In this document: positions 1 to 11,450 of the stretch, piece after piece
Layout: the number at the start of each line of letters is the position of its first letter
Numbering within the stretch: position 1 is the stretch's first letter
Assembly: GCA_005406025.1 (NCBI GenBank)
Contig: BGZK01001022.1
Span: forward strand, 124,001-188,000
Reading direction: 5' to 3'
DNA from: Eumeta japonica
Taxonomy: Eukaryota > Arthropoda > Insecta > Lepidoptera > Psychidae
Length of the DNA stretch: 64,000 nucleotides
Translations under genes and position numbers: made by a program
Notes under the pieces: model-generated
What the model saw: only the letters and a program-made list of their open reading frames with translations
Told to the model about the DNA's origin: nothing
Database searches by the model: none

Positions 1-359
1 AAAGGCAACAAGTCGTTAAACAAAAGGACATATATACATTTAGATTATAATGTAAATCAAATGTGATGATAATACGATATAAAATCTGAAAAAACTTTTC
101 CCTGACCCTATATATACACAGATACAAATTTTTGCTCTTAATTTGTCTCCCAGTAATCATATCAGATCATATCAAATGATGATCTTATAACGATTAGCAC
201 TTTAATAGCTTTTTTTATTGAGAAATTTTAAAGATCGTAAAGATTGGCGACTTCACGAAAAATCTTCCACTTTTTGCTTTATGTTAAAATGAATAAGACG
301 CAATTTATGTCCATGTTTATGGATGTTGTCTTATTACGGCAACAAACGAGAACTCCACA

Positions 360-1369
360 GGGGGGCATTTATTAACCTATGTAAGAACGATTTTGGCTAT
401 TTTTGACCGCCCTCACCCATATGAGAGCGCATAAGATTTCTCGGACTCCTCGTCCCCCTTCTTACGTAAGATTTTATTTGATTTTAGTCAAAAATCAATT
501 ACATATATTAAATCTCATAATTTGACGTAAATCAAAATTGTTATTTTTTTAAAACATAATTTTGGTTAAGTGTGCCATTATATTATTAGATTTAGAAAAC
601 GATTAGATAATTGTCAAATAGTTTTCTAGTATCGCTATCTGTATTATAACTACGTAAGTAAGTTTTCAAATAACTGTGAAGTAAGAAAACAAATCAATCA
701 AAATAAAATAAGGAACTATTATAATTTAAAATAATCTCAAAGAAAGTTTATAAGTTAAACAGTTACAGAACTTAAAATAGAGTGGGGCTAAAGGCGCCAT
801 TATCGGAACAGCATAGAAGTTCCACGCGATATTCATATTTTTGAAACGATGGTAGTTTAAATAAAATTGTATGGAATTGTGACTAATCATTAATTGTAAT
901 TATTGCGTGATAATAGTTTTTTTTTCAAATAATTAAGATAAGATTAATATACGAATAGAACGCTGTATGAATTTAATTTATAAGTTTCGAAATGTGTAAA
1001 TATAGACTCATTATAGTTTGGAAAAGTTAATAAGTAATTAAAATTTCCAAAGTAAAAACATATGGAAATAAAATCGTAAGTACATTAAAAAATTAAAAAT
1101 AGATTGAGGTAAATTTTTTTTTTTTTTGGGACAAAAATATACCTTTCTAAGGCCTCAATTGATATTGGGCTTTGGCGAACTTAACCTAGATCATGCTCTT
1201 CAAGATATTAATGTATCTTTGGGAAAACAACTCACTCCTTAGAATTATTTTCTCTCAAATATTCATCACTCTATGTAAGAAATCGCATATTTCAACTAAT
1301 ACAATATTACATAGGAATGGCCTTCACCCCTCCCCCTCGGCATCCTTACGTAATTAATGAATGGCCCCC
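360..1369. mobile_element. ~1.0-kb non-autonomous TIR element
   Basis: The left end starts with a run of G then CATTTATTAACCTATGTAAG. The right end, reverse-complemented, reads GGGGG then CCATTCATTAATTACGTAAG, giving imperfect inverted ends of about 26 bp. The homologous intron of gene B (around 14400) lacks this block, which supports an insertion into gene A after the duplication. No transposase reading frame is visible and no clear target duplication can be read. The superfamily is not assigned. Confidence 0.5.
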
Positions 1370-1604
1370 AATGGAAGTTGCCGATGAACACGTCTATTTG
1401 AGATTAACTGACAAGTTGAACAGAATCAACATAGATTCAGAGACATACAGAGAAGTGTCACAAAAATTTAGACCGACTGGACAACATTCGTGACATATTT
1501 GAACACATACCTTCACGCCTAAAAACAAAAGTCTTTATTCAGGCATATTGCTAGTGACGACAGTTCGATGAGTACTCGATATATAAGGGTTTCTTTATAT
1601 CGTA

Positions 1605-1915
1605 GTCCAGAATCAAACGAGCAGGCGAACTATAATATTGTGTAGATCACCGCCGCCCATAGACTTTCGCAACTCCAGAGGAGTCACCAATATGTTACAG
1701 GCCTTTTGGGCGAGAATAAGATATCTACTGGAGAGGAATCGGGTAGATAGAAGGGTTAAGTAGGGCACCAAAACTGTCACTTACTGGACGAAACGCAACA
1801 GCTGAAGTCTGTTGTCCGCGAGAGCGTCGTTTTTCACTAGTTGAGCTGAACTATTTTTGTGATGCAGACAAGTTGACCGTAGTATAACTATAAATGCCAT
1901 TATTTAAAATATGCT
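1605..1915 (+). repeat. Dispersed repeat, family 1, copy 1
   Basis: This shares a long stretch with 22660-22985 and 13120-13365. The shared parts include an ACCGCC-CATAGAC block, a GGCCTTTTGG block and an end AAGTTGACCGTAGTATAA followed by ATTATTTA. This copy and the one at 22660 sit at the same place in the duplicated introns, so the insertion predates the gene duplication. The element class is unknown; similar sequences are common in Lepidoptera. Confidence 0.55.
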
Positions 1916-2079
1916 TATACCTTCTCTAAGTCCCTCATTTAACTCTAAATCCTCAAATTATTTATTAAGGTAAATAGCAGTGGCAATACTTTAATTTCTA
2001 TCTGTTAGATTGCTCATTTATTTCCTTGTCTCATTTATAACTTAGTTCTATTTCGTAATTAACTTCATTCTATCTCCAG

Positions 2080-5000
2080 GATGCAGGCGTCAGCAAACCC
2101 AAATATTGCCGTAGGTCGCCAACACAAATACAAGAATACCTTGGATGCGTTCAGCCAGATATTCAAAAAGGATGGTGTAAAAGGCTTTTACGTAGGGTTT
2201 AATGCGACTTGCACAAGATTGGCTGTAGGCAGTGCTGTTCAAATGAGTTCATTTTCTACGTAGGTACTTATTTTACTGATTTGTCATTTTTATATTGCGT
2301 GTATTTTTAAACTAATAATAATATATTAAGCGTTGTCCATAAGGAAATAAAAATAGGCCGTTCGATATTTCGTTAAGGCATCTGGTCGGTTGCAATTATG
2401 TGCTAAATTATAGTATCAATGCTGTTCATGCCGTTGGTCATTGTTCTTATTTAATAAACGCTTAATTGCGTTGTGAACAAACTTATCTTTTTCAATTCAC
2501 GATACGTCAAATTTAATGCCTGTCAAATTATCAAAATAATTAAAAGTGGTGGCAATTTAATTACGTTTCTAAATTATGCGCTTGACATTTACATTTATGA
2601 CGTTATTACATGTCGTGTTATGTACAAAATAAGGTAACGTAATGACCACTCGGTCACAACCATCAATAACACTTTGTCCTATCAAAAAGTTGTTTAAACA
2701 AGTAATTCGTTGTTAATTTAAATTGAAATATAATTCAATTCTTAATTCGGTTTATATTTTATTAAAAACCGAATGCAGAATATTGTTTGGTTATTTGCTT
2801 ATGGCTAAAGCTATATTTGTAATTATACGGTTCAAAAGGCAATATTTCTTAACCTTTTGTCGTGTTTCAGTGTAAAAGAACTGTTACTTCACGCGCACCA
2901 TGAGCATTTCGTGAACTCCAACGCTTTGCTGGCGTTCAGCGCAAGCTCCGTGAGCGGTTTGCTGGTGGCGATCGTCATGTGTCCTATGGACGTCATCACG
3001 ACTAGGTTATACAACCAGGGTATGAATTCATTTTAACGAACAAAAAAAGAGAATAAACTATCTAATTATTCAATGTTATTTCATGATATACGACGGCCTT
3101 TTCTTATTCAGCCATCGATTGCTCGGCGTCTGTAAACCACTTTGCTATAAGTTTTTCTTTTATTTGAGGAAATAAATAAAAATCGCAAGGTTCAAGGTCG
3201 AGACTGTAAGGTGGGTGAACCATTATTACCTAACATCTCCAAATAGTTACTTTTGTCTTAGTTGTTTGTCTTTGAGAATCTTACTGCAAAATCATTTCTG
3301 AACTTTTTCCAAAACAAAAGGAAAAGAATTTTTAGTTTTTCACTCTGCAGTGACTGTTCTAAAACAATTGTTGCATAATGACTTGTCATTCCAAAGGAAG
3401 AGGTTATCTTATCTTTTTTCTGACGCTTCGACCTCGTTTTAATTTAATGGGCGACTCCTCGAAAGGAAACAACCATTTAGCAGACTGTCTTTTGGTTTCG
3501 GAATCGTAACAGTACTACCAGTTTTGTCACCTATAACGATTATATTAGTTAATTTGTGCATATAAGCATTTGGAATACTTATATAATGTGTATTTACATT
3601 GAGTTTGCAAGTGTTTTGACAAAAGATATTTACAAGGTAACGAAAGAAGGAGATAAAAATTATTTTAAAAAGAGCTTTATAACTGCGGTAAACGTAGTAA
3701 AGACTTCCACAGAAAATACTTTGAAATTGCAAGAATTCTCTACAGATACAATATAATTTGAAACACATAGACGTTGTTACCTGATACTTACAGTAAAAAT
3801 TTTATTGTAGGCAACTATTCTAGGTTGTGCTATACTAATTTTAATACTGTAAATGTACAATATAATGTAACAGTTATTACTACGACGTAAGATTATTTGC
3901 AATTGATTCAACGACAATAAAAAAAAAATGGTAAGACCCTTAAGTTATGAAATTTTAAAAAATTAAGGAAACATGTTTGTTTATATTTTTGAAATTGTGA
4001 ACATGTTGAAATTTAATGCCTCGTAGTAAATCAGACTTTAGGAACATACATTTCACAACAATAATATTTGCACACATTTTGCTTTTATCCTGAAATATTT
4101 GATAACTTATTGATGGATGGATGACTTATTTGGACGCATGGAAATGTTCAATAAACTACAATCTCGTATTCCAATTATATTATTATCAGTTTTTATTCGG
4201 GCTTGTATGCCAATAACAGAACTGGCATACAAACCCGTATGCTAATTATGCTATTATTAGTTTCTATTTAACGGTATATATTTCTTTAGGATTTCTAAAT
4301 AATATATTATGTAAAATTGGTGCAAATATTTTATGCACAACATGATCATATTGTAAATTCTCAGATTTGCCAATCGTTGTCATTATTTTCTAAATTCAAC
4401 TCATTTTGGCATACATGTTTGACTGTTACTCAGGAATACCAGATTTTTTGCTGCTGGTTTCCGCTGAACATTTGTAAAAACTGTTTGGCATGTAAAAGAC
4501 GTATAAGCGTGTGCTTTTTTATATTGATATTTTTTTTAATCATTGTCACTAACCATTATTAGGTGTTTGACAAGAATTGAAAGAAATCTTTTTTTCATGC
4601 AAATGGAAAATTCTCGACTGGCTGCATTTTTTATATCTTTTCCTATATATTTTGACGCAATTTATTAATAAAAATAATGTTTATAAATTTGGCATATATT
4701 TTACGATCATTGCTTTCTTTCGAGTTTTTGTTCATTTAACATAAAATAAAAACTGAAAATTTCAGCGAAACTGGTCCAAACATATCTATCTCTTACTTTT
4801 TACTAATTTTCTGTAAATATTAATCATAAAACACTAAAAATAATGTAGTTCTTTTGCTTGCTTTAATCTATCTCCATAGAAATTCTATTGAAATCACTCA
4901 AATGATATAAATAATAATTACACAACATATACCACTCTAACCACTAACTCTTACTACTAACTAGAATAATTTGTATAAATTTCAGCTACATCGGTTCAAC

Positions 5001-6343
5001 TAAATTAATTCTCAGTAATACTCACAGAACCCTAAAAACTGTACCAAATATTCTTTTGGTACATTTTTTCAGTTATTTCGATTCAAAATTTTATTAATCA
5101 AAATCAATTCGATGGTAAGGATTTTTAGTATTCCTATGGATCCCTAAAAATATCTGAAAAATTATTTCATTGGTAATCGTTGTCTCCATACTAAGTTTTA
5201 TTAAAATCAGTTAAATTATAAGGGTTCGCAGTAATTCTCACGGAACTCTAAAAATGTATTTATATATTGGCCTTCATTTGTTCCCATAGTATTGTTTATT
5301 CAAATCGGTTTATTTAAAAAAGATTCTTAGAAATCCTCGCGAAGCCCTAAAAATGTATCAAACATCCCTTAACTGGTTTTCAATTGTCGCCATTTTTAAT
5401 TTTATTAAATTCGGTCTAATAGTAAAAGTTCTCAGTAATTCTGAAGGAATCCTAAAATTGTATCGGATATCCATTTATTTGCTTTCAATTGTCTTTATAG
5501 TACAATAATTTTTATTAAAATGGTATGGAAATGGAGAATGAAGACAACTGAAAACCAATAAAAGAATATTCGATACATTTATAGGGTTCCGTCAAAATTT
5601 TCAAGAACACTTTAATTAAACCAATGTTTAATTAAAGTTTTCATGAAAATTATTCTAATTTCAAGAAATTCTTCAAAATTTTCAAGAACACTTTAATTAA
5701 ACCAATGTTTAATTAAAGTTTTCATGAAAATTATGACGGAACCCTATAAATGTATCGAATATTCTTTTATTGGTTTTCAGTTGTCTTTATTCTCCATTTC
5801 CATACCATTTTTTTTTAATTGGTTAAACTATAAAGGTTCTTAGTAGTCCTCACGAAACCCTGAAGAAGAATCAAACCCTTGATATTTTTTATTGTGGATA
5901 ATTTTCCGCCACGACTTCACCCGTGAAAAATAACACAAACTATTTGTTATTTATTGATCTAGAAAAGATAAATAATATATAGGCCTATATTATTAAGTTT
6001 AAATAGCATAAAACATATATACATATAGGAATATTTTTTGAAATTTTTAAAGTTGAGAATAACACGAAATTTTGGAACTTTGCTGACGTGACCAACGATT
6101 TCTCAAACTTTATTTTGTAAATATACAGATATTGAATCTATCTTGTGTTCTCCTACAGGAAGCACGGGTCCAAATGGAAAATGTACTAATTATCATGGCA
6201 TGATGGACTGTCTAAAAAAAAGCTTGCATAAAGAAGGAATATTCGGCCTTTATAAAGGTATAGGACCGTTCTACCTTCGGATAGCGCCACACTCAACATT
6301 AACATTAGTTTTATGGGAAGTGCTTACCGATCATTTTTATTGA
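2080..6343 (+). CDS. SLC25A35: Mitochondrial carrier gene A, exons 3-5 (5' end outside window)
   Basis: Three exons of an SLC25A34/35-type inner-membrane carrier are visible: 2080-2259, 2871-3019 and 6159-6343 (stop TGA 6341-6343). Splice sites are GT-AG with phases 2, 2 and 1, exactly as in gene B. The encoded part covers the second half of repeat 2 and all of repeat 3, with the third signature CPMDVITTRLYNQ and a C-terminal YLRIAP segment. The relatives SLC25A35 and yeast OAC1 move carboxylates such as oxaloacetate across the inner membrane; the substrate here is unknown. Exon 3 differs from gene B at 22 of 180 bases but exon 4 at only 2 of 149, suggesting local gene conversion. No stop or frameshift is seen in the visible exons. 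Exons 1-2 cannot be checked, so intactness is unproven. Confidence 0.85.
4740..5880. repeat. Degenerate ~105-bp tandem repeat in intron 4 of gene A
   Basis: A unit with the core CAGTAATTCTCACGGAACCC, then TAAAAATGTATC, TTTTCAATTGTC and TTATTAAAATCGGT, recurs with cores near 5028, 5142, 5248, 5346 and 5449, and again near 5850. Spacing is roughly 100-112 bases and units differ by many substitutions. The equivalent intron of gene B shows no such array, so it arose or expanded in gene A only. No coding potential. Confidence 0.6.
5517..5811. repeat. ~295-bp palindrome inside the tandem repeat
   Basis: The left arm (5517 to about 5595) starts AAAATGGTATGGAAATGG. It matches the reverse complement of the right arm (about 5734-5811) at all but about one base over ~78 bp. 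Between the arms a ~60-bp segment containing TTCAAGAACACTTTAATTAA is present twice in direct orientation and is itself nearly palindromic. The near-identity of the arms, against diverged neighbouring repeat units, points to a recent inversion-duplication. Confidence 0.8.
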
Positions 6344-6346
6344 CAT

Positions 6347-6352
6347 AATAAA
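6347..6352 (+). other. Polyadenylation signal of gene A
   Basis: AATAAA begins three bases after the TGA stop of gene A. Gene B has the same arrangement (26424-26429), so the 3' UTR of both is probably only a few tens of bases. Confidence 0.6.
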
Positions 6353-6359
6353 GCTTTAA

Positions 6360-7235
6360 AGAATTTGGTTGTTTCATTTAGTATCAGGTCGATAATGCAA
6401 GAAAAATTTTCATTGAAATTATCGCGCTCATGCGGGATTATTATACCCCGGCAACTAACAATTTCAGAGAAATCCACAGAGCGTAAGAAAAAATGTGAAC
6501 GGCGGCACGAAAGGCGCCGGCGCCGCCAACACCTTGAGGTTGTGCACAACGTCTTTTCAAAATGTAACTAACCACAAACTAAAAAGAAATGTATTAAGGG
6601 TTATTTATAGTCTCATAGTCAACTTTATAAATGTTATACTTCATACAGATACACTTGCACTAGATAATTGTTTCGCTTATCCTTCACCATGCGCTCTAGG
6701 ATACAACGTTTTTTAAATGGACGATGATAATTGTAAATGTAAAATATTCATATTATGTAGTATTCTACTAATTAAACGGTAATAAAATATTTAGTAGGTA
6801 GTACATTTGTTATACTATTATTTTATTGTATACGGTATTATTTGGCGGAAATTCATTGTTAAACGCTTGTCTATGACATACAGTGACGAGCAGTATGCAA
6901 TCCACCGCTGACCCTCGCATCTATTCTTCCGCTACAAAATTTCTTCTAAACATAAAATATATAGTATGTATTTTTCTGATCTTTTAAAACCTTTCATTTT
7001 GATTTATGACTCGATGTATGTCAACAAAAAATATTTTTGCAATGGCTAATTTGCTGTCATAACTCCACCATTTTGATTTTTTATAATATTAAAAGTGTAA
7101 AAAATTTATCACGCGCCACCAAAACAAATCTAGTGACTTATTAATTTCATCATTTAAACGACATAGGTTTTTCATCATTTGAGTTAAATATAATTTCATC
7201 ACTAGCGTTTTATACATACATGTATTTGACAGTTC
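6360..7235 (+). other. 3' flank of gene A, part of the segmental duplication
   Basis: The first ~400 bases match 26430-26850 downstream of gene B, and 6990-7235 matches 28390-28600. No gene is visible; small frames across 6365-6716 are in diverged non-coding sequence. Gene B's flank carries about 1.5 kb of extra DNA between the two matching blocks. Confidence 0.6.
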
Positions 7236-7395
7236 GATTGGCGCAATCGGTAGTGAGCTAACGTGCTGCGCTGGAGGAGAGAGTTTGATTCCCACAAAAA
7301 AAACAATTATATATTTCATTAAAAAATTATGTTTGTCTTGAGTGGGCTGTTTCTATATATTATGTTTATATATTTGCAATATATATACGTATTAC
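7236..7395 (+). mobile_element. tRNA-derived SINE-like element, copy 1
   Basis: Box A-like sequence GATTGGCGCAATCGGTAGTG lies at the start and box B-like GAGTTTGATTCCCA at 7281-7294. A non-tRNA tail that matches the copy at 29274-29432 follows. It is not an intact tRNA gene, since no cloverleaf closes. Both copies lie at the 3' limit of the A/B duplication, so the insertion is older than the duplication. Confidence 0.55.
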
Positions 7396-7399
7396 GTCG

Positions 7400-8855
7400 A
7401 GGAAAAAGTTTTTTGATATTTCATTAGTAAAAATTTGTAGTAAAATCCCTTAGGTTATCAATTTGCAATCTGCCTACTTTTGATACCATTAAATAGATGA
7501 CATGTCTAAAAAAGAAAAATAAAAGTGAAAACATTGTCCTGCCATTTTTATATCCTCCAAAATGAGTGAATCTAATATAGAAAGGACAATGGGCAAAATA
7601 CTATGGAAATTGGACCTAATCACCGACACAGGTGAAATTTGTTTTATATGATAGGCAGCACCGGCCTAAGAGTAGAGCTAATGGAGCGGTTGCTTTAGGC
7701 ATCATGTAACTAGGGGCGCTAAAAAACCAAATGCAAAAGATAATTTTCAACAAAAAATTAAAATTTGATATTCCTTTCGGAAAGACACGGAACAGTGTTA
7801 CGATACATAAAGTTGCTTAATTTAATTTAAGCTTAATATGTGTTGATGTACGCAATAAAAACTTACTTTGAAAAATTGGCAATTATTATTTAATTATCAT
7901 GAAGCCGAATTAAACTCATCTCTTTTGTGTCCAACCCAAAAATGCAAATTTCCATCAACTAGGTTGACTTGACTGAAGCAGTAGTCTGCTGGAGTCGAGA
8001 TGTTACACACGTCTGTAAAATGTTCTGCTGTAAAATAATGTGAGACTAAAAGAGTTCACCAATTTATTTCACACATTCTTTATAAATGTTCTGGGCATAC
8101 TCGTACATGTTGAGGAATATAGAACTGGTGTTCAGTCATTATGCGTTTTATAGAAGATATGCTGACAAAACATGATTTTGTCTGCGTTTATAAACAGAAC
8201 GTGAACACAAAACACATAAACGTCATATGTTCATTTTCTTAGGTATGATTCAAGTCAGAAAAGACAGCCAAGGTCCACGAAAGTCAGAGATTATCATCAG
8301 AGTACAAAATTACGCTATGGTCAAAAATTAAATCAAACAAATAATGGAAGCACATCCAAGGCAGTAAGAATACCGGCTGACGAAGGTAACAAAGAGGGTT
8401 TGATCTAAGTCCATGCGCGAGCGCTTGTTCAAGTTTCAGTTTGCACTTTCTCGCACTCTTGCAGCATTCGGTATTTTCATCTCGCTTGCGTAATACGACA
8501 ATAATTTTTCGTACACTACTACTTTATTGTTCATTCTTTATAATCCTTTTGTAGAAGTTAAAGACTGCTGTTTTGTCTTCCTACCGACTTGTTTCTTCAG
8601 TGTGTAATTATTATATTTTAACACACATAACGACCTACCATTTTTATTGTATATTAATGTCTTATAATGTATACACATAACTACATTGCTTTCTATACTT
8701 ATTCTTAATTAAATAAGTGAAGATATTAGTGTAAGAAGCTTACATTTGTATGGAAAATATTTTTTTGGAATTTGTCTACTGTATAAATACCCGGTTCATT
8801 TAATTTTCTTTATAATTTTTTTCTTTATGTACATGTTATGGCCTGTCAGAAAAAA
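7400..8855. other. Intergenic, no gene seen
   Basis: AT-rich sequence with no frame longer than chance. The homology with gene B's flank ends near 7400. A slightly GC-richer patch near 8390-8480 might be an old repeat but could not be classified. Confidence 0.4.
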
Positions 8856-8859
8856 ATAA

Positions 8860-10090
8860 TCGCTTGTGTATTGATGATGAGGCCCAAATTGACGCAATGT
8901 CATTTGAAACATTTTTAAATTTTACTATAAAGAAGAGAAAAATGTGACAGAAGTCGTGAAAAAAATTTATCACGTTTATGGACCTAATGCAGTATCGGGA
9001 AAAGCAGCACAAAGTTGGTACAAGTGTTTTCAGTCCGGTAAATTTTAATGTCAAAGATGAACCTCGCTCTTGTCGACCAATTATGTATAAAGACGAAGCC
9101 ATTTTGGAAAAAATAGAGCAAGATTGGTGATTAGTTCTTATAACATAGCTGAAAAGCTGGAAATTGACCACAAAAGAGTTTTCACCCATTCGAAAAAAGC
9201 TGGATATACAAAAATAACTGTATATGCAAAAAAACTCAATTCTTAGGTCCCATACGAGGTCATTGAAAGAAATCTAATGAATCGTGCACTCATTTGCAAT
9301 TCTCTATTGAAACGTAATGAAACAGAAAAGTTTTTGGTAAGATTGATTAAAAATGGATTACTTACGACAAGAACGTGCGAAAAAGATCATGGTCAAAAGG
9401 CAACCGATCTCTACAGTCTATAGCGAAACCCGGATTAATTCGCAATAAGTTGATGCTATGGGTATGGTGCAGTCGTAACTGCATTATTCATTATAAGCTT
9501 TTTATAGCCGAGCAAAACCATCAATTCCTATTTCTACTGCCAACAGCTGAACGTAAGCAAGAACTAGAGAAAAAAAGGACCCGAATCAATCAACAGAAAA
9601 GGAGTGATTTTTCATTATGATAACGCCAGACCACACACATTGTTTACGTCTAGCTCTTATTTATATACCATAGGAACTTATGTAAGAAATGATAAAATGT
9701 GTATGGACTATAATTTTAATGTACTTATTTCAATGAGTTACATGAATTCAAAAAGGTGGACACGTGGAGACGGTTCGTATCGAAGTGAGAACATGATAGT
9801 GCTGCCTCATCCTTCTCTGTCGCACGACGCCGGCCTACCGATGATTATAATTATTAACACTCATTTATATCCATTCAGCTAATATCGAGAGAGTTTGGTT
9901 GGAAAGTGTTAATGCATCCATCATATAACCCTGACCTTGCACCCTCAGATTTTCACCTATTTCGGTCTTTTCAGAATTCTTTAGGTAACGTTAGGTTAGC
10001 ATCAATAGAGGACTATCAAAACTACTTATTGCAGTTTTTTAATCAGAAGTCCCAAAATTCTGCAACAAATGTAAATAAAATATGATGAAA
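8860..10090 (+). pseudogene. Dead mariner (Tc1/mariner) transposase
   Basis: Broken frames together read as a mariner DD34D transposase. In order they show an N-terminal helix-turn-helix region (KKIYHVYGPNAVSGKAAQSW, about 8955-9020), then TYDKNVRKRSWSKG with the first catalytic Asp at 9366-9368. FHYDNARPHT carries the second Asp at 9619-9621, and the YNPDLAPSDFHLF block carries the third at 9948-9950. All three acidic residues survive. The frame is broken by several frameshifts and stops, and by a ~220-base insertion between the second and third Asp. It resembles the cecropia-type mariner lineage (inference). Clear terminal repeats were not located, so limits are approximate. Confidence 0.8.
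9657..9878 (+). repeat. Insertion inside the dead mariner
   Basis: Mariner homology stops after ARPHTLF at about 9656 and resumes with REFGWKVLMHP at about 9885. The intervening ~220 bases are foreign, with a GC-richer block near 9755-9840. No terminal repeats are evident and the origin is unknown. Confidence 0.5.
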
Positions 10091-11450
10091 AACTGTCTTG
10101 AATTTGTATACGTATTAAAACACGAAAAAACCTTTTTCCCAATCTATATTGAATCAACAGCTATTTTACTGTTATATCCTATATAGATATGTATTTTATT
10201 GCAAAATAATAAAATAACATAAAATCTGCATAATATTTTCTTCATCATTTTTCTTACATTTAAATCACGCCGCTTTATCGGAGCGATAAAATTTATAAAT
10301 TCGTTTATAGGAAGGTATTAAGGAAATTAAATAAAGAAAATGTCTGACGATTTGCGATAGGCTATAACGAGCTTGCACTGCCAGCCACCATAAAGCTGGT
10401 CATCATCATGCCAGCCATGATGGTGATGAATAGGCCCAACTGCGAGGAAGTGGGAATGGTTATATAATAATTATTACAGTTATTCGTCACATAACTCATT
10501 AAATAATACTTTATTTATTACAATATTATTTCAAAATAAAGTTAAAAAATCGAAATGGTTATGTCTCTCATGTCCCAAACAGCTATCATTTGACGGTTTT
10601 GATCGTTGCCTTAGAGGTATGTAATTTTTCATCTCAACAAGAAGTTTGTACATTATACTTTTGACTGATTATAAAATCGCCGCATAATTACTTATATATA
10701 ATCTCCTTGTCACAGTGACCTTCATTGACATATTTTGATATATTAATGACGGATGTAAACTACTAATGATAGTCTCTAAATTCCATCAACCTAAATACTA
10801 TTAAAATAAAAGAATTATGTCTGTCCTGACGAATTCCATTGATTTTAATATTCTGGACCAGATTCAAGAGTTACCAAGGTGATGTAAGTGCTTTTATTCA
10901 AATTCAATTAAACTGTTGACATTTTAAGTGTAGGAACACAGCTATTATTACAAGATTTATAGAATAATTTCAATAAAAATACTAATTCTTAATACTCCTA
11001 TACTAATTATGTGGCCGTCTGACCGATATCTAAAAATCCATATCAAACGATGCCAGAATTAATGGAACCGCGCTTGGTGTCAAACTTTTTAAATAAGCAC
11101 TTAGGCGCTTCTCTTGTCCGTATTTTAATCTAAAAGTCTAAACACTACGTAAATAAAGACACCAAAATAAAACATTGCTTTGTTTATCTTGCGTGGCACA
11201 TTTTTGCTTGATGTCAATAACATTTTTACTTTACTTGATTACTCAGTGCTAGAAAATATTAGAAACTGGAACGAAATCAAAACCAAGATCGGAATCGGGA
11301 TTCAGAGAGATTAAGAGTAATGGGATCGAATAAAATGTAAAGAATTTTCGGCATTAAAAGTAAATTTCAAGAAGAAGATATTTAAAATGTTGTATTAACA
11401 TACAAATAAACTACGCTTTCCCCTGATTTCATTCCTATTTGTTACAAGAT
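10090..11450. other. Spacer upstream of gene B
   Basis: Mostly AT-rich with no convincing gene. It must contain the promoter and 5' UTR of gene B, but no core promoter motif can be pinned down. A short GC-richer stretch at 10369-10450 has a possible coding frame on the minus strand and is discussed in the findings. Confidence 0.4.

Larger units (their letters stand above)
1..2079 (+). other. Intron 2 of carrier gene A (3' part)
   Basis: No coding sequence is visible here. The stretch ends in the acceptor of gene A exon 3. By comparison with gene B, 130-350 matches 14190-14400, and 1380-1600 matches 14410-14610, so this is the homologous intron. It holds a TIR element at 360-1369 that gene B lacks and a dispersed repeat at 1605-1915 that gene B shares. 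Exons 1 and 2 of gene A must lie upstream of the window. Confidence 0.7.
3020..6158 (+). other. Intron 4 of gene A
   Basis: This 3.1-kb AT-rich intron separates the last two coding exons. No gene is visible. It holds a small hairpin near 4198-4236 (arms around TGTATGCCA), a degenerate tandem repeat from about 4740 to 5880 and a large palindrome at 5517-5811. Open frames at 3439-3768 and 4317-4562 are AT-rich and look like chance. Confidence 0.6.

Noticed and set aside
2081..2263. 60-codon frame read as a small protein starting at ATG 2081
   Set aside because: It is an internal exon of a mitochondrial carrier; the ATG codes an internal Met after a split Arg codon, and the apparent TAG end lies beyond the splice donor.
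7230..7300. tRNA gene
   Set aside because: Box A- and B-like motifs are present but no cloverleaf can be folded, and a second diverged copy carries the same non-tRNA tail, so it is a SINE.
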